Source: Candidatus Thorarchaeota archaeon (GTDB lineage Archaea > Asgardarchaeota > Thorarchaeia > Thorarchaeales > Thorarchaeaceae). From it: DNA of 25,679 bases. The stretch is from the NCBI GenBank assembly GCA_016840825.1, contig JAEORN010000257.1, forward strand, positions 1 through 25,679, given 5' to 3'. A model generated the notes under the pieces. It saw only the letters and a list, made by a program, of their open reading frames with translations. It did not search any database and had not been told where the DNA came from. Both the position numbers and the translations under genes were made by a program. Shown here in pieces: positions 7,917 through 16,046 of this stretch. The number at the start of each line of letters is the position of its first letter. Within the stretch, counting starts at the first letter, position 1.

Positions 7917-9065
7917 ATGAAGAAGTTCTCCAATGTGAAAATCGGTGCTGAATTAGATAATAGAGGAAAGCCAACATTCAGAAAGAAGTGGGATAAAGAC
8001 TTCAATATCGGAAGGACTAGGAGAGATGTACTAGACAAACTATTAGTTGTCTGTGGCAGAGTAAATCCAGAAGAAAGGAAACTCTATGAAACCAAAGCAA
8101 ATGGCATCAACGCAGATTTCCTATTGGAAGAAAGGAACTCGTGGATTTTTACATTGCAGTCAATCCGTAAGCATTTCAAACCTGGATTCCACAAGGGCAT
8201 CCTCTTGATAGGTACAAACAAAGAGCTGCCAGGAACCCAAATCAGCTATCAAGGAAGCTATGCATATACTGACTGGTTTATGCAAGATGTTGATGGAGAT
8301 GGTATTCCTGATGTGCCAGTTGGCAGGATTTACGGAGAACCTGAAACAGTCCTATACCATATGGATCCCAACATAATCGACAGTGATATAGCTGTCATAT
8401 TTGATAGCCAGCCAGGACGTTCAAACAGACATGTAGAAGCACTCGTTCAATTAGGTTTTGATGTTGAAGTTCTAGAGAAATATAGACCAGAGAACAGGAA
8501 TCTCTTAGGAGCAAGTGAGTTCATACTTCAGTTCTCAGATGGTGTCTTTAGCTCTAGAATTCATGGAACACCAGAACAGTGGGCATCGCATAATGCGGTA
8601 ATCCTTTCAAGTTCGCAAGCATCTGAAATCATCTTCAAAGGGTATCCTGTTGTGTTCTCAGAGGCATGTAGTACAGCTCAGGAGGGACCATTGCTCAATG
8701 CATTTCTAAGACAAGGTGCAGCATATATTGGTTCGACCCTTGATACATTGAACAACATTGAACCGTTTGAAGATTGGAAACAATGTGCATATGCAGACGG
8801 CTTCAAATTCGGGTTCATGGACCTCTTAGATAGCTACCAACAGATTGGACAGGTCAAGCTCGCAGTTGATAGAGGGATAACAGAAAACTTGCCGGAAGAT
8901 GTAGTTAGGGAAATCGGAAATGTTCGAAACGGAGAAAGTTCAGTAGTTCAATCAGACCAAGCATTATCAACTCTGGAATGGGTCTTTTTTGGGAATCCAT
9001 TAAGAAGAACCACAGTTGGTCCTAATGCAGACTACTCGCCGGGACGTCTGATTGTAGACACCTAA
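7917..9065 (+). CDS. C25 (gingipain)-like caspase-fold cysteine protease, cytosolic
   Basis: A 382-residue protein whose central part resembles the catalytic domain of peptidase C25. Seen: TDWFMQDVDGDGIPDVPVGRI, the D-G-D-G-x-P-D-x-x-V-G-R region found before the catalytic core of gingipains; a conserved His in SSRIHGTPEQW (His216 from this start); and a Cys in FSEACSTAQ (Cys251) after a hydrophobic strand, followed by LLNAFLRQGAAYIGST. His then Cys at the ends of two strands is the clan CD dyad. There is no signal peptide and no propeptide, Ig or adhesin domain, unlike secreted gingipains, so it should be cytosolic. Its substrate is unknown. ATG 7917 is chosen because AGGGGTGA (7904-7911) precedes it; the GTG at 7908 lies inside that site. 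Confidence 0.78.
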   Translation: MKKFSNVKIGAELDNRGKPTFRKKWDKDFNIGRTRRDVLDKLLVVCGRVNPEERKLYETKANGINADFLLEERNSWIFTLQSIRKHFKPGFHKGILLIGTNKELPGTQISYQGSYAYTDWFMQDVDGDGIPDVPVGRIYGEPETVLYHMDPNIIDSDIAVIFDSQPGRSNRHVEALVQLGFDVEVLEKYRPENRNLLGASEFILQFSDGVFSSRIHGTPEQWASHNAVILSSSQASEIIFKGYPVVFSEACSTAQEGPLLNAFLRQGAAYIGSTLDTLNNIEPFEDWKQCAYADGFKFGFMDLLDSYQQIGQVKLAVDRGITENLPEDVVREIGNVRNGESSVVQSDQALSTLEWVFFGNPLRRTTVGPNADYSPGRLIVDT

Positions 9066-9439
9066 TGGCTACGTGTTCTCATGTGAATCAATGATCCAAT
9101 AATGCCACCGACCATTCCAATGAAACTAAAGAATAGAACAGAAAATATGATTGCAATGTAAAACCCCACATCGGCACTAGGAGTCTGCGGCATGAGTAAT
9201 GGTGCAAGATAGAATAGAAGTGGAAGAAATGCGATAAATGAAGATCCAAAACCTGCAATAGCACCTTCTTTAATTCGCCCTAAAAGATAGCCAACAATAA
9301 AACCTGAGAAGATAGGAGTCAGAATGAAGAGAATGAAATAGAAACCAATATTGAGAAGCGCACCAGCTACGATGATTCCAATCAATCGATAGAGAGAGAC
9401 ATTTGCTCTCAATGCTGTGGTTTCGTTCATAGTAGGCAT
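9062..9439 (-). CDS. Small membrane protein, unknown function
   Basis: A 125-residue protein with four hydrophobic segments (about residues 17-33, 35-54, 57-80, 92-120) and glycine-rich turns such as GFIVGYLLGRIKEGAIAGFGS. This pattern is like DUF5518-type archaeal membrane proteins, but I cannot confirm the family. It ends with RTRSH. The stop codon interlocks with that of the C25-like protease gene, and it is divergent from the DNA glycosylase with a 54-base shared control region. A second ATG at 9430 could be the start. Confidence 0.7.
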   Translation of the reverse strand: MPTMNETTALRANVSLYRLIGIIVAGALLNIGFYFILFILTPIFSGFIVGYLLGRIKEGAIAGFGSSFIAFLPLLFYLAPLLMPQTPSADVGFYIAIIFSVLFFSFIGMVGGIIGSLIHMRTRSH

Positions 9440-9460
9440 GTCATAAAGGCAACAGTGCTA

Positions 9461-9470
9461 TAGATTTAAC
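9461..9470 (+). promoter_or_regulatory. TATA-like element giving a leaderless start for the DNA glycosylase
   Basis: TAGATTTAAC is centred about 27 bases before ATG 9494, with no ribosome-binding sequence, so the glycosylase message is probably leaderless. The overlapping complementary strand (GTTAAATCTATAG) could serve the minus-strand membrane-protein gene starting at 9439. Confidence 0.4.
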
Positions 9471-9493
9471 AATACCGTTTCAATACATTCATC

Positions 9494-10423
9494 ATGCGAC
9501 AATGGAATAGAAGTATGATTATAGAGAGCCCAGAGAATTATGACCTTCTTTCATCAGTACATGCATGGATTTTTCCCGATATCCAACCAGTTCCTGAGCA
9601 GACTTCTACTTCATCATTCTGGAGAGTGTTCACCATTGGAAAAAAAAAAGGTGGAATCAAAATCAGTCAAACAGCTCCGGGAAATGAGTTGCATATTGAG
9701 TGGACAGATTCCTCGTTAAGCAAGAGCGAGATTGTTTCCAAATTGACAAACATACTGAATTTAGATTTGAATATAACTCCGGCGTTGAAGCGAATTAGAA
9801 AGGAAAAGGGATTCTCGTTAATATTCGACAAAATAAAGGGGATTAGGCCATATCTTGCTGATTCTTTTTTTGAAGCTCTAATCAAGACAATTATTCAACA
9901 ACAGATTTCGTATAGAGCCGCAAATGTGATTACACAAAGGTTGGTATTGAGAACATCCAACTTAGATGAGAAGGAATGCAATATATTCTCATTTCCTACA
10001 CCTGAGATGATAGTATCTTTAGGTTTAGATGGTTTACGGGACTTGGGGCTTGGGTACAAATCAGATTACGTCTACAATATCTGTGAAATGATTTCCAATA
10101 AAGAACTTGATTTGGAAACAATTCAAAGACTGGAATTCAAGGAATTGTCAGAGATTCTAATTCCTCTGAAAGGGATAGGACAATGGACTATTGATGTTCT
10201 TGCAATTGCGAGTGTGGGCAATTTTGCTATCTTCCCATTTGGAGACCTAGGAATACAAAATCTCCTTGGCAGAATATTTAATGATGGAAGACGACTATCA
10301 GCCAGCGAGGTAAAAGACTATTCCGATTCTTGGGGCTCTGAAGGACCTTTAGTTCTTTACCTATTGATGTGTGCTGATGTTCTGGGGCACCTAGAATCTT
10401 TTGGACGGGCTGGAAAGCCATAA
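9494..10423 (+). CDS. AlkA-type DNA-3-methyladenine glycosylase (HhH-GPD)
   Basis: A 309-residue base-excision repair enzyme that removes alkylated or damaged bases. Domains: an N-terminal AlkA/OGG-like region (about 1-105), then the HhH-GPD domain (about 125-300) with IIQQQISYRAANVI, FPTPEMIVSLGLDGLRDLGLG, the helix-hairpin-helix LKGIGQWTIDVL, and catalytic Asp251 in FPFGDLGIQNLLG. The hairpin has Gln-Trp where bifunctional OGG enzymes have the catalytic lysine, so it should be monofunctional. The run of ten A at 9640-9649 lies in the reading frame without disrupting it. The ABC-2 permease follows after 44 bases with its own ribosome-binding site. Confidence 0.9.
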   Translation: MRQWNRSMIIESPENYDLLSSVHAWIFPDIQPVPEQTSTSSFWRVFTIGKKKGGIKISQTAPGNELHIEWTDSSLSKSEIVSKLTNILNLDLNITPALKRIRKEKGFSLIFDKIKGIRPYLADSFFEALIKTIIQQQISYRAANVITQRLVLRTSNLDEKECNIFSFPTPEMIVSLGLDGLRDLGLGYKSDYVYNICEMISNKELDLETIQRLEFKELSEILIPLKGIGQWTIDVLAIASVGNFAIFPFGDLGIQNLLGRIFNDGRRLSASEVKDYSDSWGSEGPLVLYLLMCADVLGHLESFGRAGKP

Positions 10424-10467
10424 AAGGTGTGAATAGTTTCTAGACATTGCAAATAGGGTGAGTTGAC

Positions 10468-11628
10468 TTGTCAAAGGGTGCTACCAAGATAAAGAATACA
10501 AAGATCTGGAGAATCAGGTCCATGTTCAAGAAGGAACTTAAGCTGATTCAAAAAGACAAGTTCGCCATGCTCCTTGTATTTGCATTACCTCTAATGATAA
10601 TGGGCACAATGTATGCTACAATAAATGAAGGATCCATCGGAACTGCAGTGGATTCAAGCGGAAAAAACGAGGGTGCGCTTGTGGTAGGAGTAGTGGATGT
10701 GGATCCTACAAATACATATCCTGATCAAGACCTATCTGCGAATTTTACATGGTATCTTGCAAAGAGCCCTGATTTCATCGTACTCGTCTATGAATCAGAA
10801 GAAGATGCTCTGAATGCATTATACCAAGATATTGTCAAAGCATACATGGTCATACCATATGGCTTTGAGGGCAATATCACTGGTGATATCCCAGCTTTCG
10901 TTGATATTCATATTAGCAGTACAGAATTCGAGATTCAAGCTTCAATCTTTGGAACCTTTTCAGATGTCGCAAATCAATTCAGATATGATCATGGGTGGGT
11001 CAAGGGAGAGATTGCGATTGAAAGAGTTAGAGAATTCGCTCCTGAGGGCAACAACACCGCAGCTACCTTTGGAGTATTCCTTCTCGTCTTTGCAGTTTTC
11101 ATTGCAGTTTCTGCAACTGCAGCACAAGCAATTGTTGGGGATGTTCCCTTGAATAGGATGCTCCTAACTCCTGCAACCAAGATGGAAGCAATAATTGCCA
11201 AAACATTAGCTTACTTTTCAATTGGAGTTTTTCAGGGTGCGATTCTCATATTTCTATGGCTCACTCTTTTTCAAATACAGCCAAACACTGATGTTCTCAC
11301 ATTGAATTTCATACTTTGGTTAATGTCACTTGCAGGTTCAGCTCTAGGTGTGCTAATCTCAACAGTAGTTACAACACGACTCCAAGCGAATCAGTCATTT
11401 CTTTTCCTACTCTTTGGCTCTCTCATCGTTGGGACAGGATTCATGGATGTAGGGATAATTGACGAGGTGTTTCCACTTAATCTTGGAAGGGTGATGATAA
11501 TCGATACCGCGTTTAAGGGAATTCATATCCTTGAATTCATGAATCAGATTTTCCTCATCTTGATTGTATCGTTAGCGTTCATGCTGATAGCTTGGGTAAT
11601 ATTCGCAAAACGTACAACCTTGGCGTGA
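10468..11628 (+). CDS. ABC-2 type transporter permease
   Basis: A 386-residue permease: a short amphipathic start (MFKKELKLIQKDKFAM), one transmembrane helix (about 33-52), a large extracytoplasmic domain (about 55-190), then five helices (about 193-220, 243-265, 275-300, 307-325, 350-375), ending on a basic residue. This is the ABC-2 (YhgE/DrrB/NatB-like) layout for exporters. No ATPase gene adjoins it, so its motor must be encoded elsewhere. The TTG at 10468 follows GGGTGAG at the right distance; ATG 10522 is an alternative. Confidence 0.88.
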   Translation: MSKGATKIKNTKIWRIRSMFKKELKLIQKDKFAMLLVFALPLMIMGTMYATINEGSIGTAVDSSGKNEGALVVGVVDVDPTNTYPDQDLSANFTWYLAKSPDFIVLVYESEEDALNALYQDIVKAYMVIPYGFEGNITGDIPAFVDIHISSTEFEIQASIFGTFSDVANQFRYDHGWVKGEIAIERVREFAPEGNNTAATFGVFLLVFAVFIAVSATAAQAIVGDVPLNRMLLTPATKMEAIIAKTLAYFSIGVFQGAILIFLWLTLFQIQPNTDVLTLNFILWLMSLAGSALGVLISTVVTTRLQANQSFLFLLFGSLIVGTGFMDVGIIDEVFPLNLGRVMIIDTAFKGIHILEFMNQIFLILIVSLAFMLIAWVIFAKRTTLA

Positions 11629-11700
11629 CCTTTTGGTATCCATTAGGCAACACCAATAAGTAATGAAACAAAGTATTCTACACTCTATGGAGGAAAACCA

Positions 11701-11904
11701 ATGAGCGTAGTGAAAGTAATAGAACTAATTGGAGAGAGTCCAAATAGCTGGGAAGAAGCAACTAAGAATGCACTGGAAGTAGCGGCAAAGAGTGTTCGAG
11801 GGATCGTTGGGATCGACGTCGATCACTTTACTGCTAAAGTCCAAGATAACAAAGTTGTAGCTTTCAGAGCTAACATACGAGTTGCGTTCAAATACGAAGT
11901 ATAA
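11701..11904 (+). CDS. Dodecin-like protein
   Basis: A 67-residue protein matching the dodecin family throughout: VVKVIELIGESPNSWEEATKNALEVA, then a strand, VQDNKV and RANIRVAFKYE. Dodecins assemble as dodecamers that store flavin or coenzyme A. In flavin-binding members a tryptophan in the D-W-F-E-V segment stacks on flavin; here the aligned residue is Gly37 (IVGIDV), so this belongs to the subgroup without that tryptophan and may not bind flavin. A GGAGG sequence lies just upstream of the ATG. Confidence 0.9.
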   Translation: MSVVKVIELIGESPNSWEEATKNALEVAAKSVRGIVGIDVDHFTAKVQDNKVVAFRANIRVAFKYEV

Positions 11905-11916
11905 TCCAAAATCAAA

Positions 11917-11937
11917 GGAGCGGGTCTATCTCGCTCC
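11917..11937. terminator. Hairpin between convergent dodecin and CPBP genes
   Basis: GGAGCGGG (11917-11924) pairs with CTCGCTCC (11930-11937), one G-U pair included, around a TCTAT loop. It fills the gap between two convergent stops and may terminate both. It lacks a long T run. Confidence 0.5.
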
Positions 11938-11947
11938 AAGATTTCTA

Positions 11948-12751
11948 CTAGAAACCAATGAAAGCTAATACAACAACTGCAGCATTGTTAAAACCATGAG
12001 CTACTGAGGGACCTAGTATGGAATATTTTCTTTTTTCACAAAGATACCCTAGAAATAAACCTAGTACAAACCTTGTGGGCAGTCCAATCAGGTCGAGATG
12101 AAATGCAGCAAATAATGCTGAAGTGATTAGTAGAGCTAAAAGCTTGTAGCTGCCAGATTTTGGTCTGAAGAAAATCTCCATGCGTCGTTGCAGATAACCA
12201 CGGAAGAGTAATTCTTCACTAAAACCAACAACGAGAAACATTACGACTACCCATCCGACCACTTCATACCAATCACTCGCTAGAAGGAATGATCCTGAGT
12301 CGTCATATGTCGCATTTGTGGCCTCCGCAATAAGGTAAGTGATTGCTATATTGGAACCTACCATTATAATGCCAAACACGAGTCCCAATACTATTTCCTT
12401 AATCGGCTCATAGTATTTGATACCTACAGAGCGTAATGAGAAACCTTTGTTCCTCGTATACCATATTGGAGGAATGATAAAACCCAGTTCAGCAAGGGTA
12501 AGGAAGATCATCACCCATGGCCCATAGTAGATGTACCCTTGAGAATCGATATAAATGAGGTTAAACAGCATCAATGGAAGAACTAGAACAACAGTAATTC
12601 CTATCGTTAAACCAAATGAACCTAGGGTTAGCAGGAGCGCTTTGAACATTCCAGGACCATCAATTTCTCGTTCTATATCGTGTCCAGGGATGAAGATGCC
12701 AATCCCATCGTACTCCTCCATCTCATATACATCAGGATCATCCATAACCAT
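11948..12751 (-). CDS. CPBP-family intramembrane metalloprotease (Rce1-like)
   Basis: A polytopic membrane protease of the CPBP/CAAX-prenyl-protease-2 family, about 267 residues with roughly seven to eight helices. Conserved motifs are EELLFRG (the EExxxR motif), FAAFHLD (FxxxH) and HGFNN (HxxxN), all in helices of the C-terminal half. The soluble N-terminus is acidic (DDPDVYEMEEYDG). Family members cleave membrane or prenylated substrates; the substrate here is unknown. The start is fixed by GGAGG at 12759-12763, seven bases before ATG 12751; a longer open frame reaching 12928 would overlap the neighbouring subtilase. It is divergent from that subtilase. Confidence 0.92.
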   Translation of the reverse strand: MVMDDPDVYEMEEYDGIGIFIPGHDIEREIDGPGMFKALLLTLGSFGLTIGITVVLVLPLMLFNLIYIDSQGYIYYGPWVMIFLTLAELGFIIPPIWYTRNKGFSLRSVGIKYYEPIKEIVLGLVFGIIMVGSNIAITYLIAEATNATYDDSGSFLLASDWYEVVGWVVVMFLVVGFSEELLFRGYLQRRMEIFFRPKSGSYKLLALLITSALFAAFHLDLIGLPTRFVLGLFLGYLCEKRKYSILGPSVAHGFNNAAVVVLAFIGF

Positions 12752-12828
12752 GGGGGAACCTCCGTTCTGAACAATTCTGGTAAGGAGATAAGGGTTTACA
12801 TTAAGGTGACTTGCTGGTTCCACCAATT

Positions 12829-12840
12829 CTTTATTTATAG
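12829..12840. promoter_or_regulatory. Bidirectional TATA-like element between CPBP protease and subtilase
   Basis: The sequence at 12830-12840 reads TTTATTTATAG on the + strand and CTATAAATAAA on the - strand, so one box could drive both genes. Starts would fall near 12861 (+) and 12808 (-), upstream of ATG 12883 and ATG 12751. Confidence 0.45.
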
Positions 12841-12882
12841 GATGTGAAGTTTGAATAGATAGAGATAACCGGGGGCTAGAGA

Positions 12883-14889
12883 ATGGATGAAGGACTAGAC
12901 GAGTTTTCTCCTCAAAGGGGGACTGCACTTCTAGTCATCGCTATGGTTGTCGTTGCGTTCACGTTTGCCTTCCTCATTATACCTCGAGCTTTCGCACCTC
13001 CAGAGATTACAGTCAGAGTCGCAATCATCGATTCTGGCATAAATCCAGATAACCAACTATCCTCTCACATTCTTGCAGAGATGAGCTTCGTAAATCAGAC
13101 ATATGGATATACGATAGCAGATATGAAAACAACTGATTCCGAACCAAAAGGATCTGAACATGGAACTTCCGTTGCGAAAATCATTGTCAATGAAGCGCCT
13201 AATACTGGAATAATCAATGCAAAGATAGTCAATTCGGGTGATGTTGCAACAGCAAAAGCTGTTGTGGCAGCAATTAGATGGGCCGTTGATGTACAGGATT
13301 GTGATATCATCAATCTAAGCATAGGAAGTACTCCAACTGATACAGATGGAATTGAAGAGATTGTTGATTGGGCATTTCGTAGAGGAGTAACTATAGTAGC
13401 CGCAGCAGGAAATAATGGCCAGGGCGGTATAACAGGAAGCTCAGTTGAATCACCTGCAGTATATCCACAAGTTATCGCTGTTGGTGCCATAAACGAGATG
13501 GAGCAGCCGTACCCCTATTCAGGATACGGACCAAGTGTAGGAAGGTCTCTGAAACCAGATATTTCTGCTTCAGGTTACTATCTTGACAGTTCAGTAACAT
13601 TAGGAGGAACAAGTGCAGCTGCTCCTGCTGTGACTGCCGTTGCAGCAAATATAATTAGATTCTGTCAAGAGAACGAATGGAAATGGACTCCCGGGATGAT
13701 AAAAGCAACTCTACTGACCAGTGCGAAACATCTAGGTAGTGAGGCTTGGTTGATCGGGGCGGGATCTGTTGATGAAGACGCAGCGAAGAGGTACATTGAG
13801 AGTGCGGACAAGATAGATGGACTTCCGATTATGGCATGGATTGCACCAAAACAGGGTATCTTTGACTTCGAAAGGTGGTTTCTTAATTCAACAAACTCGA
13901 TTCAATTGGATGTATTTACAAGTGCAAACGCAACTTTTTCTGTTCGAATCACGGGATCTGCAGCTCCGTGGATTCAAGGTCCAACAACAATTGAAGTTAA
14001 CCAAAGCGCAAGCTTCACTTTTAGTGTGAATATCAGATCAACACTAGAATGGAATGGCATTAGTGCTAGGATATCTCTTGTATCTTCACAATATCGCACT
14101 ATCTACACAACATTATCATTTGATGCATCAAGATACACTATCAAAATTGCGTTTGATTTCACTCACACAAGCTGGTGGATGGATTCTATCTTTGGACAAT
14201 TTCGAGCTTTCTATTCTAAACTTACAAATCTGGGGATAGCGATAGAGGAGATAAGAGATCAATCTAAAATCAATCTTGAATACTTGAGGCAATTTGATGC
14301 TATTGTAATTCTTGATCCCGGAGCATGGGAATTCTCAGAATATGGAGAAACTTCCATTCAGACATCATCTATAGAATATTCTGATACAGAGATCGATGCA
14401 TATCGAGCTTATTGGGAAGTTGGGGGAAATTTCCTCATTACTGGAGGAGCTAATCATAGTTTGGATATTAGAAACTCAAATCGTCTCTTTTCAATTTTTA
14501 ATGTAAGCATTAATTATGATAGAGTTCCAACTCATACGGTTTTTAATAATGGAATAGCAAATGCAGTACAGGTTACGAATATCCGATCACATATTGTAAC
14601 GGAAGCCGTAGCTTCGTTTGATTACAATGGAGCATCATTGAATGTGACAAACGAATCTACAGTGCTTGCATATGAGATATTCCAATGGACAGATGAATCA
14701 GGAGTCACTCACACAGCTCTAAAACCAGTCCTTGTTGCGATTGAAGGTAGTGTATCATCAAGAGCTGTAATTACTGGTACAAATTTCTTTATGGATAATT
14801 GGGGTCTAAACAAATTATATGGTGCAGAAGATAATTGGCTGCTTTTACGTCGATGCATCTATTGGATAACTGGTGTATTTGGCAATTAA
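12883..14889 (+). CDS. Membrane-anchored subtilisin-like serine protease (S8) with GATase-like C-terminal domain
   Basis: A 668-residue protease. Residues 1-12 are cytoplasmic, 13-36 form a membrane anchor or signal, and 44-300 are a subtilase domain with the complete triad: Asp50 (AIIDSGI), His93 (GSEHGTSVAKI), oxyanion Asn177 (AAGNNGQGG) and Ser244 (GGTSAAAPAV). There is no propeptide before the catalytic domain. Residues about 320-415 look Ig/fibronectin-like, and about 419-668 resemble a class I glutamine amidotransferase/ThuA-like fold ('LRQFDAIVILDPGA', 'YWEVGGNFLITGGAN') without an obvious Cys-His-Glu triad. This order, subtilase then amidotransferase-like domain, recalls eukaryotic site-1 protease (inference from memory). 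The active site is extracytoplasmic. Its TAA interlocks with the stop of the convergent Roadblock gene. Confidence 0.93.
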   Translation: MDEGLDEFSPQRGTALLVIAMVVVAFTFAFLIIPRAFAPPEITVRVAIIDSGINPDNQLSSHILAEMSFVNQTYGYTIADMKTTDSEPKGSEHGTSVAKIIVNEAPNTGIINAKIVNSGDVATAKAVVAAIRWAVDVQDCDIINLSIGSTPTDTDGIEEIVDWAFRRGVTIVAAAGNNGQGGITGSSVESPAVYPQVIAVGAINEMEQPYPYSGYGPSVGRSLKPDISASGYYLDSSVTLGGTSAAAPAVTAVAANIIRFCQENEWKWTPGMIKATLLTSAKHLGSEAWLIGAGSVDEDAAKRYIESADKIDGLPIMAWIAPKQGIFDFERWFLNSTNSIQLDVFTSANATFSVRITGSAAPWIQGPTTIEVNQSASFTFSVNIRSTLEWNGISARISLVSSQYRTIYTTLSFDASRYTIKIAFDFTHTSWWMDSIFGQFRAFYSKLTNLGIAIEEIRDQSKINLEYLRQFDAIVILDPGAWEFSEYGETSIQTSSIEYSDTEIDAYRAYWEVGGNFLITGGANHSLDIRNSNRLFSIFNVSINYDRVPTHTVFNNGIANAVQVTNIRSHIVTEAVASFDYNGASLNVTNESTVLAYEIFQWTDESGVTHTALKPVLVAIEGSVSSRAVITGTNFFMDNWGLNKLYGAEDNWLLLRRCIYWITGVFGN

Positions 14890-15269
14890 AGAAGGGGCGC
14901 AATTTTTTCCGTAGCTGTCTTTGCAGCATAAACGAGAAGACCGGTCTTCATATCCTTTCTTGCGGCGAGTACTAGGATAGCCTTTTCACCCGCGCCTTTC
15001 ATGATAATAAGTCCCTGTTCATTTGTAATCAGGATTTCTTCAAGAGCTCCCTGCTCCAAGCGTTCAGCTGCTAAATCTGCAACACCAAGAATGGAAGCGG
15101 ACATTGCAGCAATTTCAGCTTCTTCAAGACCCTGTGGTACAGCAGATGAGATTGGTAGTCCTTCCTTTGATAACAGCAGCCAAGCTCGTACACCAGTCGA
15201 AAGTGCAAGTGCTTCTTCCATTATCTCTCTGAATTTCCCCTGCAGCTCTTCGAACCCAGGATCAAACAT
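14886..15269 (-). CDS. Roadblock/LC7 domain protein
   Basis: A 127-residue single-domain Roadblock/LC7 protein (domain about residues 12-112): an N-terminal helix FREIMEEALALS, then GVRAWLLLSKEGLPISS, a helical stretch EAEIAAMSASILGVADLAAERL, and strands EEILITNEQGLIIMK and AILVLAARK. Roadblock proteins bind or regulate Ras-like GTPases (MglB, Ragulator) and are abundant in Asgard archaea. No GTPase is encoded in the window. Ala and Leu are frequent. It is convergent with the subtilase through a shared TTAA. Confidence 0.9.
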   Translation of the reverse strand: MFDPGFEELQGKFREIMEEALALSTGVRAWLLLSKEGLPISSAVPQGLEEAEIAAMSASILGVADLAAERLEQGALEEILITNEQGLIIMKGAGEKAILVLAARKDMKTGLLVYAAKTATEKIAPLL

Positions 15270-15347
15270 AATTTATACTCTCACTAATGCGCACTACTTA
15301 TTATGTGTGGTATAGTGCGTGTTAATAAACTTACGTTGAATATTCGT

Positions 15348-15356
15348 CTTTAAATT
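15348..15356 (+). promoter_or_regulatory. TATA-like element for the DUF99 gene
   Basis: CTTTAAATT lies about 70 bases before ATG 15423 and only about 17 before the TTG at 15369. Transcription would start near 15378, beyond the TTG, which favours an internal ATG. Confidence 0.35.
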
Positions 15357-15422
15357 GCTTGTAAGATATTGCAAGTAAAAAAATTATTGATGTTAGAGTC
15401 CTTAAGAAAAATGGGGATTAGA

Positions 15423-16043
15423 ATGAACTCAGTATTCACCTTCCCAAATGACGATATGACTCAAAGCCGAAGACATTGGAAAGAAGGAGTTCGTGTCCTT
15501 GGTGTCGCAGAGAGTTTTGAGAAGAGCGATGCATATAGCTATCTAGTAGGAATTATTATGCGAGGTGACCTGAAAATAGATGGCTTTGGATTCTGTACAC
15601 CCAAGGTAGGAGGACACGATGCTACCGAGAATTTACTTGCGATGTATAATAAATTAGATAGAAAGGATGTACATGCATGGATGCTTGGAGGCTGCATAAT
15701 ATCGTGGTTTAACACTGTTGATATTCATTTGCTATCCAATGAAACAGATATACCTGTGATTTGTGTTTCATACGATCCATCAGAAGGTCTGGATCAATAT
15801 GTGAAGGAATACTTTCCAAAAGATTGGGAAGATCGAATTGAGAAAATTAATTCAATTGGAACTAGGGAGAAAATAAGCTTAGACTCAGGTTACGAGGTGT
15901 ATATCGCCTGTTCGAATATCGACATCGAATCCGCAAGGAATTTAGTCAATCAATTCACTAGTGAAGGAAGAGTGCCTGAACCGATTCGACTAGCTAGGCA
16001 GCTTGCAGCGGAGGTAAGAAAGAATTTCAAGAAGATTGAATGA
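15423..16043 (+). CDS. DUF99 family protein (endonuclease V-like fold)
   Basis: A 206-residue protein of archaeal family DUF99. Seen are KEGVRVLGVAESF, the strand LVGIIMRGDLKIDGFGF, VGGHDATENL, VHAWMLGGCIISWFNTVDIHLL and PVICVSYDPSEGL, which match the family's conserved blocks. The family has an RNase H/endonuclease V-like fold with unproven activity; the conserved acidic residues are in the first strand and in FNTVD. The start is uncertain: ATG 15423 gives typical length and follows GGGGATTAGA, while TTG 15369 or ATG 15411 would lengthen it. It stands alone, convergent with the HD-domain gene three bases beyond its end. Confidence 0.85.
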   Translation: MNSVFTFPNDDMTQSRRHWKEGVRVLGVAESFEKSDAYSYLVGIIMRGDLKIDGFGFCTPKVGGHDATENLLAMYNKLDRKDVHAWMLGGCIISWFNTVDIHLLSNETDIPVICVSYDPSEGLDQYVKEYFPKDWEDRIEKINSIGTREKISLDSGYEVYIACSNIDIESARNLVNQFTSEGRVPEPIRLARQLAAEVRKNFKKIE

Positions 16044-16046
16044 AAT

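Noticed and set aside
9640..9649. Run of ten A as a possible programmed frameshift in the DNA glycosylase
   Set aside because: The frame is intact on both sides and encodes a normal-length enzyme; no alternative product is apparent.
10468..11628. Pairing of the ABC-2 permease with the ABC ATPase at the right edge
   Set aside because: They are 14 kb apart with many unrelated genes between, so no link can be claimed.
12752..12928. N-terminal extension of the CPBP protease by 59 residues
   Set aside because: It would overlap the subtilase start, covers the shared TATA box, and a GGAGG site with ideal spacing marks ATG 12751.
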